Assembly (NCBI GenBank): GCA_020350725.1 | Contig: CP070719.1 | Coordinates: forward strand, 187,597 to 251,596 | Length of the DNA: 64,000 nt | Reading direction: 5' to 3' | Source of the DNA: a bacterium | GTDB taxonomy: Bacteria > BMS3Abin14 | Shown: positions 8,330-15,347 of the stretch, piece after piece | Layout of the letters: each line of letters starts with the position of its first letter | Position numbering within the stretch: the stretch's first letter is position 1 | The notes under the pieces: model-generated | Seen by the model: only the letters and a program-made list of their open reading frames with translations | Told to the model about the DNA's origin: nothing | Databases searched by the model: none | Translations under genes and position numbers: made by a program

Positions 8330-9636
8330 GGGGAGGGTCCTCCCTGGTTGTCTGCCGAGTCCTTGAGGTCGCTGAGTTTCCGGTCCTTTTCCATCTTCTC
8401 CAGCAGGCGGAGCTTGGCGGCCAACAGGCAGATCGTCAGGAAGCACAAAAGGGAGATGACGAGGAGCCCTAGCCGTCGCATGGAAAGTTCCATGGACAGG
8501 GCCTGGAGGAGATCCTCTGCTGCATTGACCTTGTCGAGGGTCATCCCCGTCAGCTCCCTGATCCGGTCCGTGCTCAGGGCGTGAAAGGCCGGCAGTATCT
8601 GGCTGAACCAGCTTTCCGCCTCCTGCAGGAGGAGATCCACCTGAAGGGTATCGAAGCCCCTGAGGGAGATATCCTCCCTTAAGCGTCTCAGGCTGTCAAT
8701 GGAAAGGGCGGTGCCCTCCATTTCCGTGACGATGGATCGACCCATTTGCAGGGCCTTGCCGTCTTCCGGGTGGCAGCCGGGGCAGGTTTCCAGGGCTGCC
8801 TGGATCGCCATCCCGGCGGGGGGCGATTCCAGGATGTGTGCTTCGTGGCATCCGGTGCAGCCCGGTTCGCCGACGACGTTCAGAGCGGCGCGGTGCGGGC
8901 CGGTGTTGAAGTAGCGGGTCTCTTCCATGTGGCATCGGCCGCATATCGCCGGTGTCAGTTCCGGGGGCGGGGCCGCCGTGCTGTGAGCACCGTGACATGT
9001 GGCGCAGTTCGGTGCCCTCAGATTAAGGTCTTCCAGCAGCGCCCGTCCATGGACGCCGGTGCGGTAGCTGTTGAAGATCCAGGGTGGACTCGATCCCTCT
9101 TTGATGTCCGTTCCCCAATCCCCCGCACCGTGGCAGCTGCCGCACAGTTCCGGTATGTTCAGGGAATACACAGGCGAGAGAGGGTCCTCCTGGGACAGAA
9201 TGCCGTGGGAACCATGGCAGGTGGTGCATGTCGGGGTGTTTTTGCCCTGCCCCTCCACCGGCCAATGATCGCTCGACCGGAACAGGGCATCCTGGTCGAT
9301 CCTCAGGGCAAAAGACCTCATCCTTCCGGCGCTGGAATGGCAACCGGAGCACAGGTCGACGACCTCCTCACCCACCGGAACCCCCGTGAACCCGGAGGTG
9401 TGACCCAAGGCCGAATCCATATTCGACGGGTCTCCGCCGTGGCAGTGGTGGCAGTTGATCCCCGCGGTGCGGTGCACGTCGCGCTCCCACTGGAAGACGG
9501 GCGCGAACAGCCTGCCGGAAAGTGTCGAATGGCAGATGACGCAGGAGTCGGTCCGCTCCCCCGGAGCTCCTGCCCAGTCCGCCTGGGCCGGCTGCGTTAC
9601 GAGGAGAAGGATGACCATAAAGGGGACCGTCCTCAT
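8326..9636 (-). CDS. Nine-heme cytochrome c with C-terminal membrane anchor
   Basis: 436 residues beginning at ATG 9636, which overlaps the TGA of the cytochrome b subunit IV gene (ATGA). The signal peptide (MRTVPFMVILLLVTQPAQA) is followed by nine CXXCH motifs (CVICH, CHHCH, CSGCH, CTTCH, CGSCH, CATCH, CGRCH, CTGCH, CPGCH). A heme-free helical segment and one transmembrane helix near residues 390-410 (LLVISLLCFLTICLLAA) come last, with a charged cytoplasmic tail. It is presumably the periplasmic electron acceptor of the adjacent b6-type complex, taking the place that cytochrome c1 or f holds elsewhere. No homologue name can be assigned from sequence alone. Confidence 0.85.
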   Translation of the reverse strand: MRTVPFMVILLLVTQPAQADWAGAPGERTDSCVICHSTLSGRLFAPVFQWERDVHRTAGINCHHCHGGDPSNMDSALGHTSGFTGVPVGEEVVDLCSGCHSSAGRMRSFALRIDQDALFRSSDHWPVEGQGKNTPTCTTCHGSHGILSQEDPLSPVYSLNIPELCGSCHGAGDWGTDIKEGSSPPWIFNSYRTGVHGRALLEDLNLRAPNCATCHGAHSTAAPPPELTPAICGRCHMEETRYFNTGPHRAALNVVGEPGCTGCHEAHILESPPAGMAIQAALETCPGCHPEDGKALQMGRSIVTEMEGTALSIDSLRRLREDISLRGFDTLQVDLLLQEAESWFSQILPAFHALSTDRIRELTGMTLDKVNAAEDLLQALSMELSMRRLGLLVISLLCFLTICLLAAKLRLLEKMEKDRKLSDLKDSADNQGGPSP

Positions 9637-10070
9637 GGCAGAAAGATCCCCTTCGGCAGAAGCCAGGTGGCCACGAAGATGAACATCATCCAGAGGAGAA
9701 ACGGGACAGCTACCCAAAAACGCCTCTTCGACGGGTCTTCCTGGCCCCGGTCGATAAAGGGAATGAAGGCGCAGAACAGAAAAGCCGCCGCGAAGACGAG
9801 GATCGTCAGGGTCGAAGAGGGCAGGATGCGGTCCACCAGCCACACCGGCCGCATCAGCCACATGGGAGCGGTTGGTTCGGGAGGCACGGGAGACAGCGTG
9901 TCGGCCACCCGTTCCATAGGTGCCGGAAACCACCCGGCCAGAGCCGCCAGGGCCGCTATGGCGCCCAGGACGGCCATGGCGTTGCGGATCACGTGATGGG
10001 GGTAAAAGGGATGGTCCCCCTTTTTCTCACGCATGATGGGGACCCTCCGTCTGCCGAGAAATCGCCTCAT
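9633..10070 (-). CDS. Cytochrome b subunit IV (C-terminal cytochrome b domain), PEWY motif altered
   Basis: 145 residues with three predicted transmembrane helices, the size and topology of PetD/subunit IV. It carries the second half of the quinol-oxidizing Qo site. At the place of the PEWY motif the sequence reads PTAPMWLMRPVW, so the catalytic glutamate is methionine and the tyrosine is leucine. ATG 10070 overlaps the cytochrome b6 stop (TGATG). An alternative in-frame ATG at 10034 has a better ribosome site (GGAGGG) and would give 133 residues. The same frame stays open far into the cytochrome b gene, but that part is a shadow. Confidence 0.85.
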   Translation of the reverse strand: MRRFLGRRRVPIMREKKGDHPFYPHHVIRNAMAVLGAIAALAALAGWFPAPMERVADTLSPVPPEPTAPMWLMRPVWLVDRILPSSTLTILVFAAAFLFCAFIPFIDRGQEDPSKRRFWVAVPFLLWMMFIFVATWLLPKGIFLP

Positions 10071-10789
10071 CACAGGGGTTCCTTGATCCCGAGCCTTCTT
10101 ATAATGGCGAAGTGGATCGCCATGAAGACGATGGTCAGAATGGGCAGTACGGCCACGTGCATGGCGTAGAAACGGGTAAGCGTAGCGCCGGAGACCAACT
10201 CCCCTCCCCGGATCAGGACCAGCAGCCACTGGCCTACAATGGGGATCTGGCCGATCATGTCGGTCCAGAAGACCGTTGTCCAGAAAGCCGTCTGTGACCA
10301 GGGAAGCAGGTAGCCTGTAAGGGCGAAGGACAGTGTGAACAGGAAAAGCGCCATGCCCACCATCCAGTTCAGATCCCTGGGCCTCTGGTAAGCACCGGTG
10401 ACGAAGACCCTGATGACGTGGATGAAGAGGGCGAAGATCATGCCGTTGCCCGACCAGTGGTGGGTGCTGCGGACAAGCCAACCGAAGGGCGCCGTTCCGT
10501 TCAGGTACCGGATGCTGTGGTATGCCTCCGGGTCGGTGGGGACGTAGAAGAACATGAGAACGACGCCGGTCCCTATCTGAACGAGAAAGAGAAAAAGCGA
10601 AATGCCCCCGAAACACCCCCACCATGATATGTGGGGAATGGGCCTGCTCAGGGCTTTTTCCAGAGCGTCCCTGACCGATAGTCGCCTGTCCAGAGGGCCA
10701 TAGATGAAACCGAGCAGACCGACCCACTCCAGAAAATCGTGGAGAATACCCTTCGATTCCCGCCTGTCCCTCCTGGTTGCCAAACTCAT
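10070..10789 (-). CDS. Cytochrome b6-type diheme subunit of a quinol:cytochrome c oxidoreductase
   Basis: 239 residues with four transmembrane helices. Two histidine pairs for the b hemes are visible: H110/H124 in STHHWSGNG and LFIHVIRVF, and a second pair separated by 15 positions (AMHVAVL to MAIHFAI), the b6-type rather than bc1-type spacing. WWGCFGGI places Cys59 where cytochrome b6 has the cysteine that covalently binds heme ci. The Qo-side helix GYLLPWSQTAFWT is present. It forms a complex with the subunit IV and Rieske-like genes on either side, overlapping both by 1-4 nt, and would oxidize menaquinol in the cytoplasmic membrane. Confidence 0.93.
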   Translation of the reverse strand: MSLATRRDRRESKGILHDFLEWVGLLGFIYGPLDRRLSVRDALEKALSRPIPHISWWGCFGGISLFLFLVQIGTGVVLMFFYVPTDPEAYHSIRYLNGTAPFGWLVRSTHHWSGNGMIFALFIHVIRVFVTGAYQRPRDLNWMVGMALFLFTLSFALTGYLLPWSQTAFWTTVFWTDMIGQIPIVGQWLLVLIRGGELVSGATLTRFYAMHVAVLPILTIVFMAIHFAIIRRLGIKEPL

Positions 10790-11223
10790 CTCCCCGCGTA
10801 GATCTTGCCCCCGGCAACGCGTATATTCAGAACGGTCAGGGGGTTGTGGGACGGCCCGCTGACGACGTTGCCGTGGACGTCATATGTACCCCCGTGGCTG
10901 GGGCAGACCAGGAGGCGTCTCGACCGGTCCCAATGGAGTATGCCGCTTCCCTCGGAACAGACGCCCGACAGGGCGTAAAGACGGCCGTTGAGGTTAATGG
11001 CCAGGTATCGGCGCCCCTGGTAGACGAAGGGAAGGGATGATCCCGGAAGGAGTCCCGCCTCGTCGGACACCGGCACCATCAGGGAGCTTTCTATAGGCAG
11101 GTGGACCCTCGGCCACAGGATCTGAAGGGGCGGGTAGAGAAATGTCCCCACCAGGAGAAGGGCGGCGGTGCCGATCAGGTAATCGATGCGGCGGTGCTTG
11201 GTGACAGAATTCTTCTGGTCCAT
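10786..11223 (-). CDS. Rieske-type iron-sulfur protein with degenerate first cluster motif
   Basis: 145 residues with an N-terminal anchor helix (about 15-35) and a C-terminal Rieske fold. The second cluster box is recognizable as LVCPSHGGTYD (Cys107, His110). The first box, normally CTHxGC, reads VCSEGSG: Cys89 is kept, the histidine ligand is glutamate 91 and the second cysteine is glycine. The third cysteine of the usual CPCH is serine, so both halves of the stabilizing disulfide are gone together. It is the first gene of the cytochrome operon, behind a TTGACA promoter. It would be the electron-transfer subunit, but cluster type and potential are uncertain. Confidence 0.85.
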   Translation of the reverse strand: MDQKNSVTKHRRIDYLIGTAALLLVGTFLYPPLQILWPRVHLPIESSLMVPVSDEAGLLPGSSLPFVYQGRRYLAINLNGRLYALSGVCSEGSGILHWDRSRRLLVCPSHGGTYDVHGNVVSGPSHNPLTVLNIRVAGGKIYAGR

Positions 11224-11266
11224 GATCCCCCCGGGAAGACTTTGTGAATAGCAGGGGTGAATGAAC

Positions 11267-11296
11267 TATCTAGCACACCCTTTCTGCTTGTGTCAA
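11267..11296 (-). promoter_or_regulatory. Sigma70-type promoter of the Rieske/cytochrome b operon
   Basis: On the minus strand a perfect TTGACA (11296-11291) is followed after 18 nt by TAGATA (11272-11267), about 44 nt before the ATG of the Rieske-like gene. The -35 is ideal and the -10 is weak, which would suit a promoter needing activation. The half-site TTGTGAA (11242-11248) lies between promoter and gene. Confidence 0.5.
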
Positions 11297-11339
11297 CAAA
11301 GGTGGGCTTTTGGAGGATCAATCGCGACCAGATCAAGGG

Positions 11340-11369
11340 CCCCACGGAGAGAGATCTCTCTCCGTGGGG
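11340..11369 (-). terminator. Perfect 30-bp palindrome, probable terminator of the cytochrome b/11-heme pair
   Basis: An exact palindrome of 15-nt arms (CCCCACGGAGAGAGA and its complement) lies 8 nt beyond the stop of the FdhI-type cytochrome b gene and upstream of the next promoter. The stem is very stable but no T-run follows, so either it works with Rho or it protects the 3' end of the message. Confidence 0.55.
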
Positions 11370-11377
11370 TACAAGGT

Positions 11378-12244
11378 TTAATGGATCTCCCGGAGGGCTG
11401 AATATATGATGAAGAGGATCATGATCAGGCCGATTCCGTAGGCGGTGAAGCCCACGACGCGGGACCAGACGAGGCTGACTTTGGTCGGGGCGGTCGTGCG
11501 CAGGGACTCGAGCTTTCCCGTCTCCACCAGACGTGCGTACTCCAGGGGCCTCTCGTGAATAAGCTCCTCCTCCGTGAGCCGACCGGTGAAAATAACGTAA
11601 TCCAGGGGAAACTTCTCCGGTCTCAGATGGGTGTTGAAAAAGTGAATGGTGAAGATGAAACCGGCGGCGAGAAGAGCCTCATCGCTGTGGAGGATGATCG
11701 CCACGTTAAACATCCATCCCGGCAGGAACTTTGAGAAGAAGACCGGGAACCACAGGAAGAGCCCGGAGACACCGATGATCCCGACGCCCCAGAAGACGGC
11801 GAAATAATCGAATTTTTCCCAGTACGTAAAACGATCGAACTTGGGCCTCTCGGCAAAACCGAGGAACCAGCGAAAGTGGCCGATGACGTCCTCGAGATCC
11901 TTGACCCATGGTACCATCGAGTTCGGCCCGAAGAACCACTTGAGCAGTGGTTCCTCCCTTATCCTGAGGATGTAATAGAGGGCGAAAGCCAGATGGCCGA
12001 TGAAATAGATGAAAGTGATGACACCGCAGACCCTGTGGATGTACCCTGCCGTCTGAATGCCGCCGAGGAATTGAGCGAACACCCTGGCCCACCCGGCCTC
12101 GCTGTATTTGAGGGGCATCCCCGTCAGGACAAGCCCCAGGAAACTGACAATGATCAGGGCGTGAAGAAACCTGTGGTAATAGGCGAAGCGAAGATACCAC
12201 CTTTCCTCGCCGCCCACGCTCTCAACCTGATTCAGATCATTCAT
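11378..12244 (-). CDS. FdhI/cytochrome b561-type integral membrane diheme cytochrome b
   Basis: 288 residues with four to five transmembrane segments and conserved histidines in the pattern of formate dehydrogenase gamma/thiosulfate reductase cytochrome b: YYHRFLHALI in helix 1, IHRVCGVI, and FTIHFFNTHLRPEKFPLD near the end. The last motif, HxxxTHLRPEKFP, is typical of the family. Such subunits exchange electrons between b hemes and the menaquinone pool. It is transcribed after an 11-heme secreted cytochrome (28 nt gap), so the two likely form a quinone-cytochrome c electron conduit with no catalytic Mo subunit encoded nearby. Confidence 0.88.
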   Translation of the reverse strand: MNDLNQVESVGGEERWYLRFAYYHRFLHALIIVSFLGLVLTGMPLKYSEAGWARVFAQFLGGIQTAGYIHRVCGVITFIYFIGHLAFALYYILRIREEPLLKWFFGPNSMVPWVKDLEDVIGHFRWFLGFAERPKFDRFTYWEKFDYFAVFWGVGIIGVSGLFLWFPVFFSKFLPGWMFNVAIILHSDEALLAAGFIFTIHFFNTHLRPEKFPLDYVIFTGRLTEEELIHERPLEYARLVETGKLESLRTTAPTKVSLVWSRVVGFTAYGIGLIMILFIIYSALREIH

Positions 12245-12272
12245 TATTATCCTCCTGTGACAGGGGCGGCGC

Positions 12273-13466
12273 TCAGGCCCGCTTGCCCTTCTCCTCGATG
12301 TAGGCCCTTATGAACCAGAGCAGGGTGTGTATCCCGAAGAAGAAGAAGACGCCGAAGAGCAGGACCACCATGGCGAGATAGACGTAGTAGAGCTGCGGAA
12401 ATCGATCAGCGTCATGGTAGTCGGCATGGGGCAGGTATTGGGTAAAACTCTCATTGGCGCCGGCATGGCAGTTGCCGCAGGTAGCGGGCAGATTGTCGGG
12501 ATAGACGCGGGAGGCCGGATCGTCTCCGGGAAGGATGTCGTGCGCGCCGTGGCAGTCGGGGCACTGGGCGGCCTCGGCATAGCCCATACCGGTGACCTGG
12601 CCATGATATGTGTCCCTGAAGGTGTCGGCTTCCTCCGGATGGCATTCGGAGCATCGATCGGTGACGGTAACCAGGAAGGAGGCATCCATGGCCCGTTCGG
12701 TGGCATGGCTGGAGTGGCAGGAGGTACAGATCGGTGCGTCCCCGGATCCCTCGGCCAGACGCTTGCCGTGGATGCTCCCGGCAAAGACGTCAACGATCCC
12801 CGTGTGACAGGAGCTGCACGTTGCATTGACATTTCCGTCGGCGACCCGGGACGATGGATCGGACTTGGATCTGATGTCATGGCTGCCGTGGCAGTCGTTG
12901 CAGACCGCCGAAAATATGAGCCCGCTCCTGATGAGGACGATACCGTGCATTCCATCCTCGTACTCCCCGCAGACGTTCGACGGGGAGGGACCGCTTTCCG
13001 AGGCGGCCTCGGTGGAGGCATGGCAGGCGCAGCAGGTGGCCGGCACGTTCAGATCAAAGACCATCGAGCGGCGGTCATTCCGCGGCAATATGGAATGCTT
13101 GCCGTGACAGTCGGCGCATCGGGGCAGGCCGCTGCCTGAGCCCCCTGATCGTCCGGTGTGTACGCTCGGCGACATTTCCTCCGCGGTGTCATCGTGACAG
13201 TTGGCGCACTCGACGGGTTCCACTGACTCATCGTGTTCATCCTCCACATCCGCCAGATCCTCATGGCAGTCCGTGCAGTCCATGTCCCCGTGCACGGATC
13301 GGGAGTAGATCTCTTCATCGATGTACAGGGAGACCTCCCGTTCCCCGACGGTCTTGGTGAGGGAGTCATCGGAGTGGCAGTCGAAGCAGTCCGAGGTGGT
13401 CAGGGCTGCTGCCGGGGATACGATGAGAAGAGGGAGGATCAGAAAAGAGAACAGAACCTTCCTCAT
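12273..13466 (-). CDS. Eleven-heme cytochrome c with C-terminal transmembrane anchor
   Basis: 397 residues from ATG 13466, which has an AAGGAGGA ribosome site. The open frame continues about 105 codons further upstream into the atpE side, but that stretch is not coding. The signal peptide (LFSFLILPLLIVSPAAA) is followed by eleven CXXCH motifs and then a transmembrane helix near residues 357-382 (VYLAMVVLLFGVFFFFGIHT) with a short cytoplasmic tail. Repeated blocks of the type C-x-x-C-H-G-x-H-D-I-L-P-G-D-D-P-A-S-R-V suggest internal duplication of an octaheme-like unit. Paired with the FdhI-type cytochrome b downstream, it probably moves electrons between the quinone pool and the periplasm. Confidence 0.88.
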   Translation of the reverse strand: MRKVLFSFLILPLLIVSPAAALTTSDCFDCHSDDSLTKTVGEREVSLYIDEEIYSRSVHGDMDCTDCHEDLADVEDEHDESVEPVECANCHDDTAEEMSPSVHTGRSGGSGSGLPRCADCHGKHSILPRNDRRSMVFDLNVPATCCACHASTEAASESGPSPSNVCGEYEDGMHGIVLIRSGLIFSAVCNDCHGSHDIRSKSDPSSRVADGNVNATCSSCHTGIVDVFAGSIHGKRLAEGSGDAPICTSCHSSHATERAMDASFLVTVTDRCSECHPEEADTFRDTYHGQVTGMGYAEAAQCPDCHGAHDILPGDDPASRVYPDNLPATCGNCHAGANESFTQYLPHADYHDADRFPQLYYVYLAMVVLLFGVFFFFGIHTLLWFIRAYIEEKGKRA

Positions 13467-13551
13467 CCGGATTCCTCCTTTCCGGGGCCTTGCCGCAGGG
13501 CGCTTCCCCGCGGACCTTGTTAAAGTTATTCTTTTCACATATGTATCAGAT

Positions 13552-13580
13552 AAAAAGGGAGGATGCAAAGGCTTCCTCCC
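13552..13580 (-). terminator. Rho-independent terminator of the atp operon
   Basis: Minus-strand stem GGGAGGA/TCCTCCC with a 10-nt loop followed directly by TTTTT, located 9 nt after the atpE stop. It separates the F0 genes from the cytochrome genes that follow on the same strand. Confidence 0.85.
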
Positions 13581-13588
13581 TGCCACTG

Positions 13589-13915
13589 TCAGAGCTTGCC
13601 CTGAAGGATAAAAGAGATAACGAGAGCGTAGATAACCAGGGACTCGATCAGGGCCAGACCGATGATCATGGTGGTCATAATCTTGCCGGAAGCCCCGGGG
13701 TTGCGTGCGATGCCTTCCATAGCGCCCCTGATGGCGATGCCCTGACCGAGGCCGCCGCCCAGGGCGGCGATGGCGATGCACAGACCGGTGGCCATGGCGA
13801 TCCCGAAGCCCAAGAGGCCCTCGGCCCCTCCCTCAGTCTCGGCAGCAAAAGCGGCGGGGGCCATCAAGGCTACGGCGAGCACGGCGAGCAACGCAATGGT
13901 GATCTTTTTCTTCAT
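13589..13915 (-). CDS. atpE: ATP synthase F0 subunit c
   Basis: 108 residues: two transmembrane hairpin helices preceded by a signal-like extension of about 25 residues (ends [10 protein letters not shown]), longer than the usual 75-90 residues. The polar loop ARNPGASGK joins the helices. The ion-binding residues align with the sodium-type c-ring of Ilyobacter: Gln58, Glu91, Ser92 and Tyr96 are present, while the position after Ser92 is leucine instead of threonine. It is the last gene of the F0 cluster, followed by a clear terminator. The F1 genes and subunit b are not in the window. Confidence 0.95.
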   Translation of the reverse strand: MKKKITIALLAVLAVALMAPAAFAAETEGGAEGLLGFGIAMATGLCIAIAALGGGLGQGIAIRGAMEGIARNPGASGKIMTTMIIGLALIESLVIYALVISFILQGKL

Positions 13916-13973
13916 CGAGTTTTGCCTCCTTTCCCGGAAGTATATTTCTTAAATCATTGTAGGTCTGTTCAGG

Positions 13974-14720
13974 CTAATGGGCCTCTTCGAGGGCGCCTGT
14001 TATGTATATTATGGACAGCAGGGTGAAGACGAAGGTCTGGACAAAGGCCACGAAGAGGCCGAAGCCCATGAAGACCGCCGGCACCAGCAAGGCAACCAGC
14101 CCCATGAACGTGGCGACCACCAAATGGTCACCGGCCATGTTGCCCACCAACCTGACGGACAGGCTCAGGACACGGGCGAAGTGTCCAATGAGTTCAATGG
14201 GAAAGATGAGCCAGGCCAGCCACCAGACAGGGCCCATGAAATGCTTGACATACTTGGCCCCATGGGCCCGGAATCCGATCACGTGTGTGGCCACCACTAT
14301 GACGAGGGCGCAGGCAAGGGTGGTGTTGTAGTTGGTGGTGGGGGAATCGAAGCCGGGGATGCTTCCCAGGAGGTTGCAGAACAGGATGAAGAACGCGGTG
14401 GTGCCGATAAGGGGGACGAACCGCCTGGCGTGGTCGCCCATAAGGCCCTCCATGAAGGCCAGGAGGCCCGAAACCGCCATTTCAAGCAGGTTGGCAAGGG
14501 AAAAAGTCTTTCCCTGAGGGTGGATCCGGCGGTCGCCGTAGGAGCGACTGATGGCGTAGGCCGCAGCGACGAGGATGATCGATACCAGTCCGGCATGGAT
14601 AATAGGAGAGGGATCGAGCCCGTTGTTCACCATGCCCCCGAGCGTCTCGACGGTCGCCGGTTTGTCGAGGACGTCGTGGAGGGGTGTGTGGTCCAGGAAA
14701 ATGAACGTATCTGCGGCCAT
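13974..14720 (-). CDS. atpB: ATP synthase F0 subunit a
   Basis: 248 residues with five to six transmembrane helices. The essential arginine is in SLSVRLVGNMAGDH and the C-terminal helix has the family pattern VQTFVFTLLSIIYI. It forms the two half-channels that lead ions to the c-ring. The start overlaps the stop of atpI by one base (TGATG), so translation is coupled. Confidence 0.96.
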   Translation of the reverse strand: MAADTFIFLDHTPLHDVLDKPATVETLGGMVNNGLDPSPIIHAGLVSIILVAAAYAISRSYGDRRIHPQGKTFSLANLLEMAVSGLLAFMEGLMGDHARRFVPLIGTTAFFILFCNLLGSIPGFDSPTTNYNTTLACALVIVVATHVIGFRAHGAKYVKHFMGPVWWLAWLIFPIELIGHFARVLSLSVRLVGNMAGDHLVVATFMGLVALLVPAVFMGFGLFVAFVQTFVFTLLSIIYITGALEEAH

Positions 14721-15109
14721 CAGGTCTCCTTTTCCTCTCCTTTATTAACGGGAAACAGAAAAAAGTCAAATAGTAACGCCACGAAGAGCGTCGACAGCCC
14801 GAGCAGCAGGGCAAAGGGCGAAACCAGCTTCAAGTAGAGAACACCTCCGATGATGGCTGCCGTCAGGCCCAGCTTGGCGAACTGGAGAAGGGGTACTATC
14901 ACCCGTCCCACGCCGGTTCCCTCGACAAAACTGCGCACGACCCGCTCGGTGCCGACAAAGTTGAAAAGAACGAGGATGCCGCCGAGAAAGAAGCCCGACG
15001 CATAGGGAATGTTGGCCAGGAACCCGAAGACGGCGGCGGGTAAAAAGCTGAAAATACCGATCCAGACCTTGATCCGGCGAAGTCTGGCGGCGTCACTGCC
15101 TGTCGCCAT
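14720..15109 (-). CDS. atpI: ATP synthase assembly factor AtpI-like membrane protein
   Basis: 129 residues with four predicted transmembrane helices (two tight hairpins) and a basic N-terminus (RLRRIKVW). Small four-helix proteins in this position belong to the AtpI/ATP synthase I family, which assists c-ring assembly. The assignment rests on topology and on the position between atpZ and atpB; sequence conservation in the family is low. It overlaps atpZ by 17 nt and atpB by 1 nt. Confidence 0.8.
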   Translation of the reverse strand: MATGSDAARLRRIKVWIGIFSFLPAAVFGFLANIPYASGFFLGGILVLFNFVGTERVVRSFVEGTGVGRVIVPLLQFAKLGLTAAIIGGVLYLKLVSPFALLLGLSTLFVALLFDFFLFPVNKGEEKET

Positions 15110-15347
15110 TCAGTTCATCCCCGTCACTCGGTTCATCCTCCAGGATCCCGCTCCGGACAGCCCTTACCACCGCCTTGGCGGCGGCGGCAAAGCCGAATGC
15201 CAGGAAAAGAAGCGTCAACCAGGGTTCGGTACCCAGCTTCCTGTCGAGAAACACTCCGAAGAGGAGGCCGATGACGACGGCTGCGCCCATCTCCAGCCCC
15301 AGGCTGCTGTATTTTAAAAGATCGTACCACCCGCGGGCCTTGGCCAT
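15093..15347 (-). CDS. atpZ: AtpZ/AtpI-family small membrane protein, first gene of the F0 operon
   Basis: 84 residues with a two-helix hairpin (LGLEMGAAVVIGLLFGVFLD and LTLLFLAFGFAAAAKAVVR) separated by DRKLGTEPW, the classic AtpZ/AtpQ-type signature of a glycine-rich first helix followed by a D-x-x-x-G-T/S-x-P-W loop. Its partners are the c-ring and AtpI during assembly. ATG 15347 is chosen because GGAGG lies 10 nt upstream; the open frame extends another 77 codons upstream into leader sequence that does not look coding. Confidence 0.8.
   Translation of the reverse strand: MAKARGWYDLLKYSSLGLEMGAAVVIGLLFGVFLDRKLGTEPWLTLLFLAFGFAAAAKAVVRAVRSGILEDEPSDGDELNGDRQ

Noticed and set aside
9633..10817. 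Single 394-codon frame covering subunit IV and cytochrome b region, suggesting a fused gene
   Set aside because: Only its last 145 codons look like a protein (three hydrophobic helices); cytochrome b6 is encoded in another frame across the rest.
11242..11248. TTGTGAA half-site (and TTGTTAA at 13518-13524) as Rex operators
   Set aside because: No matching second half at the usual spacing, so the palindrome of a Rex operator is absent.
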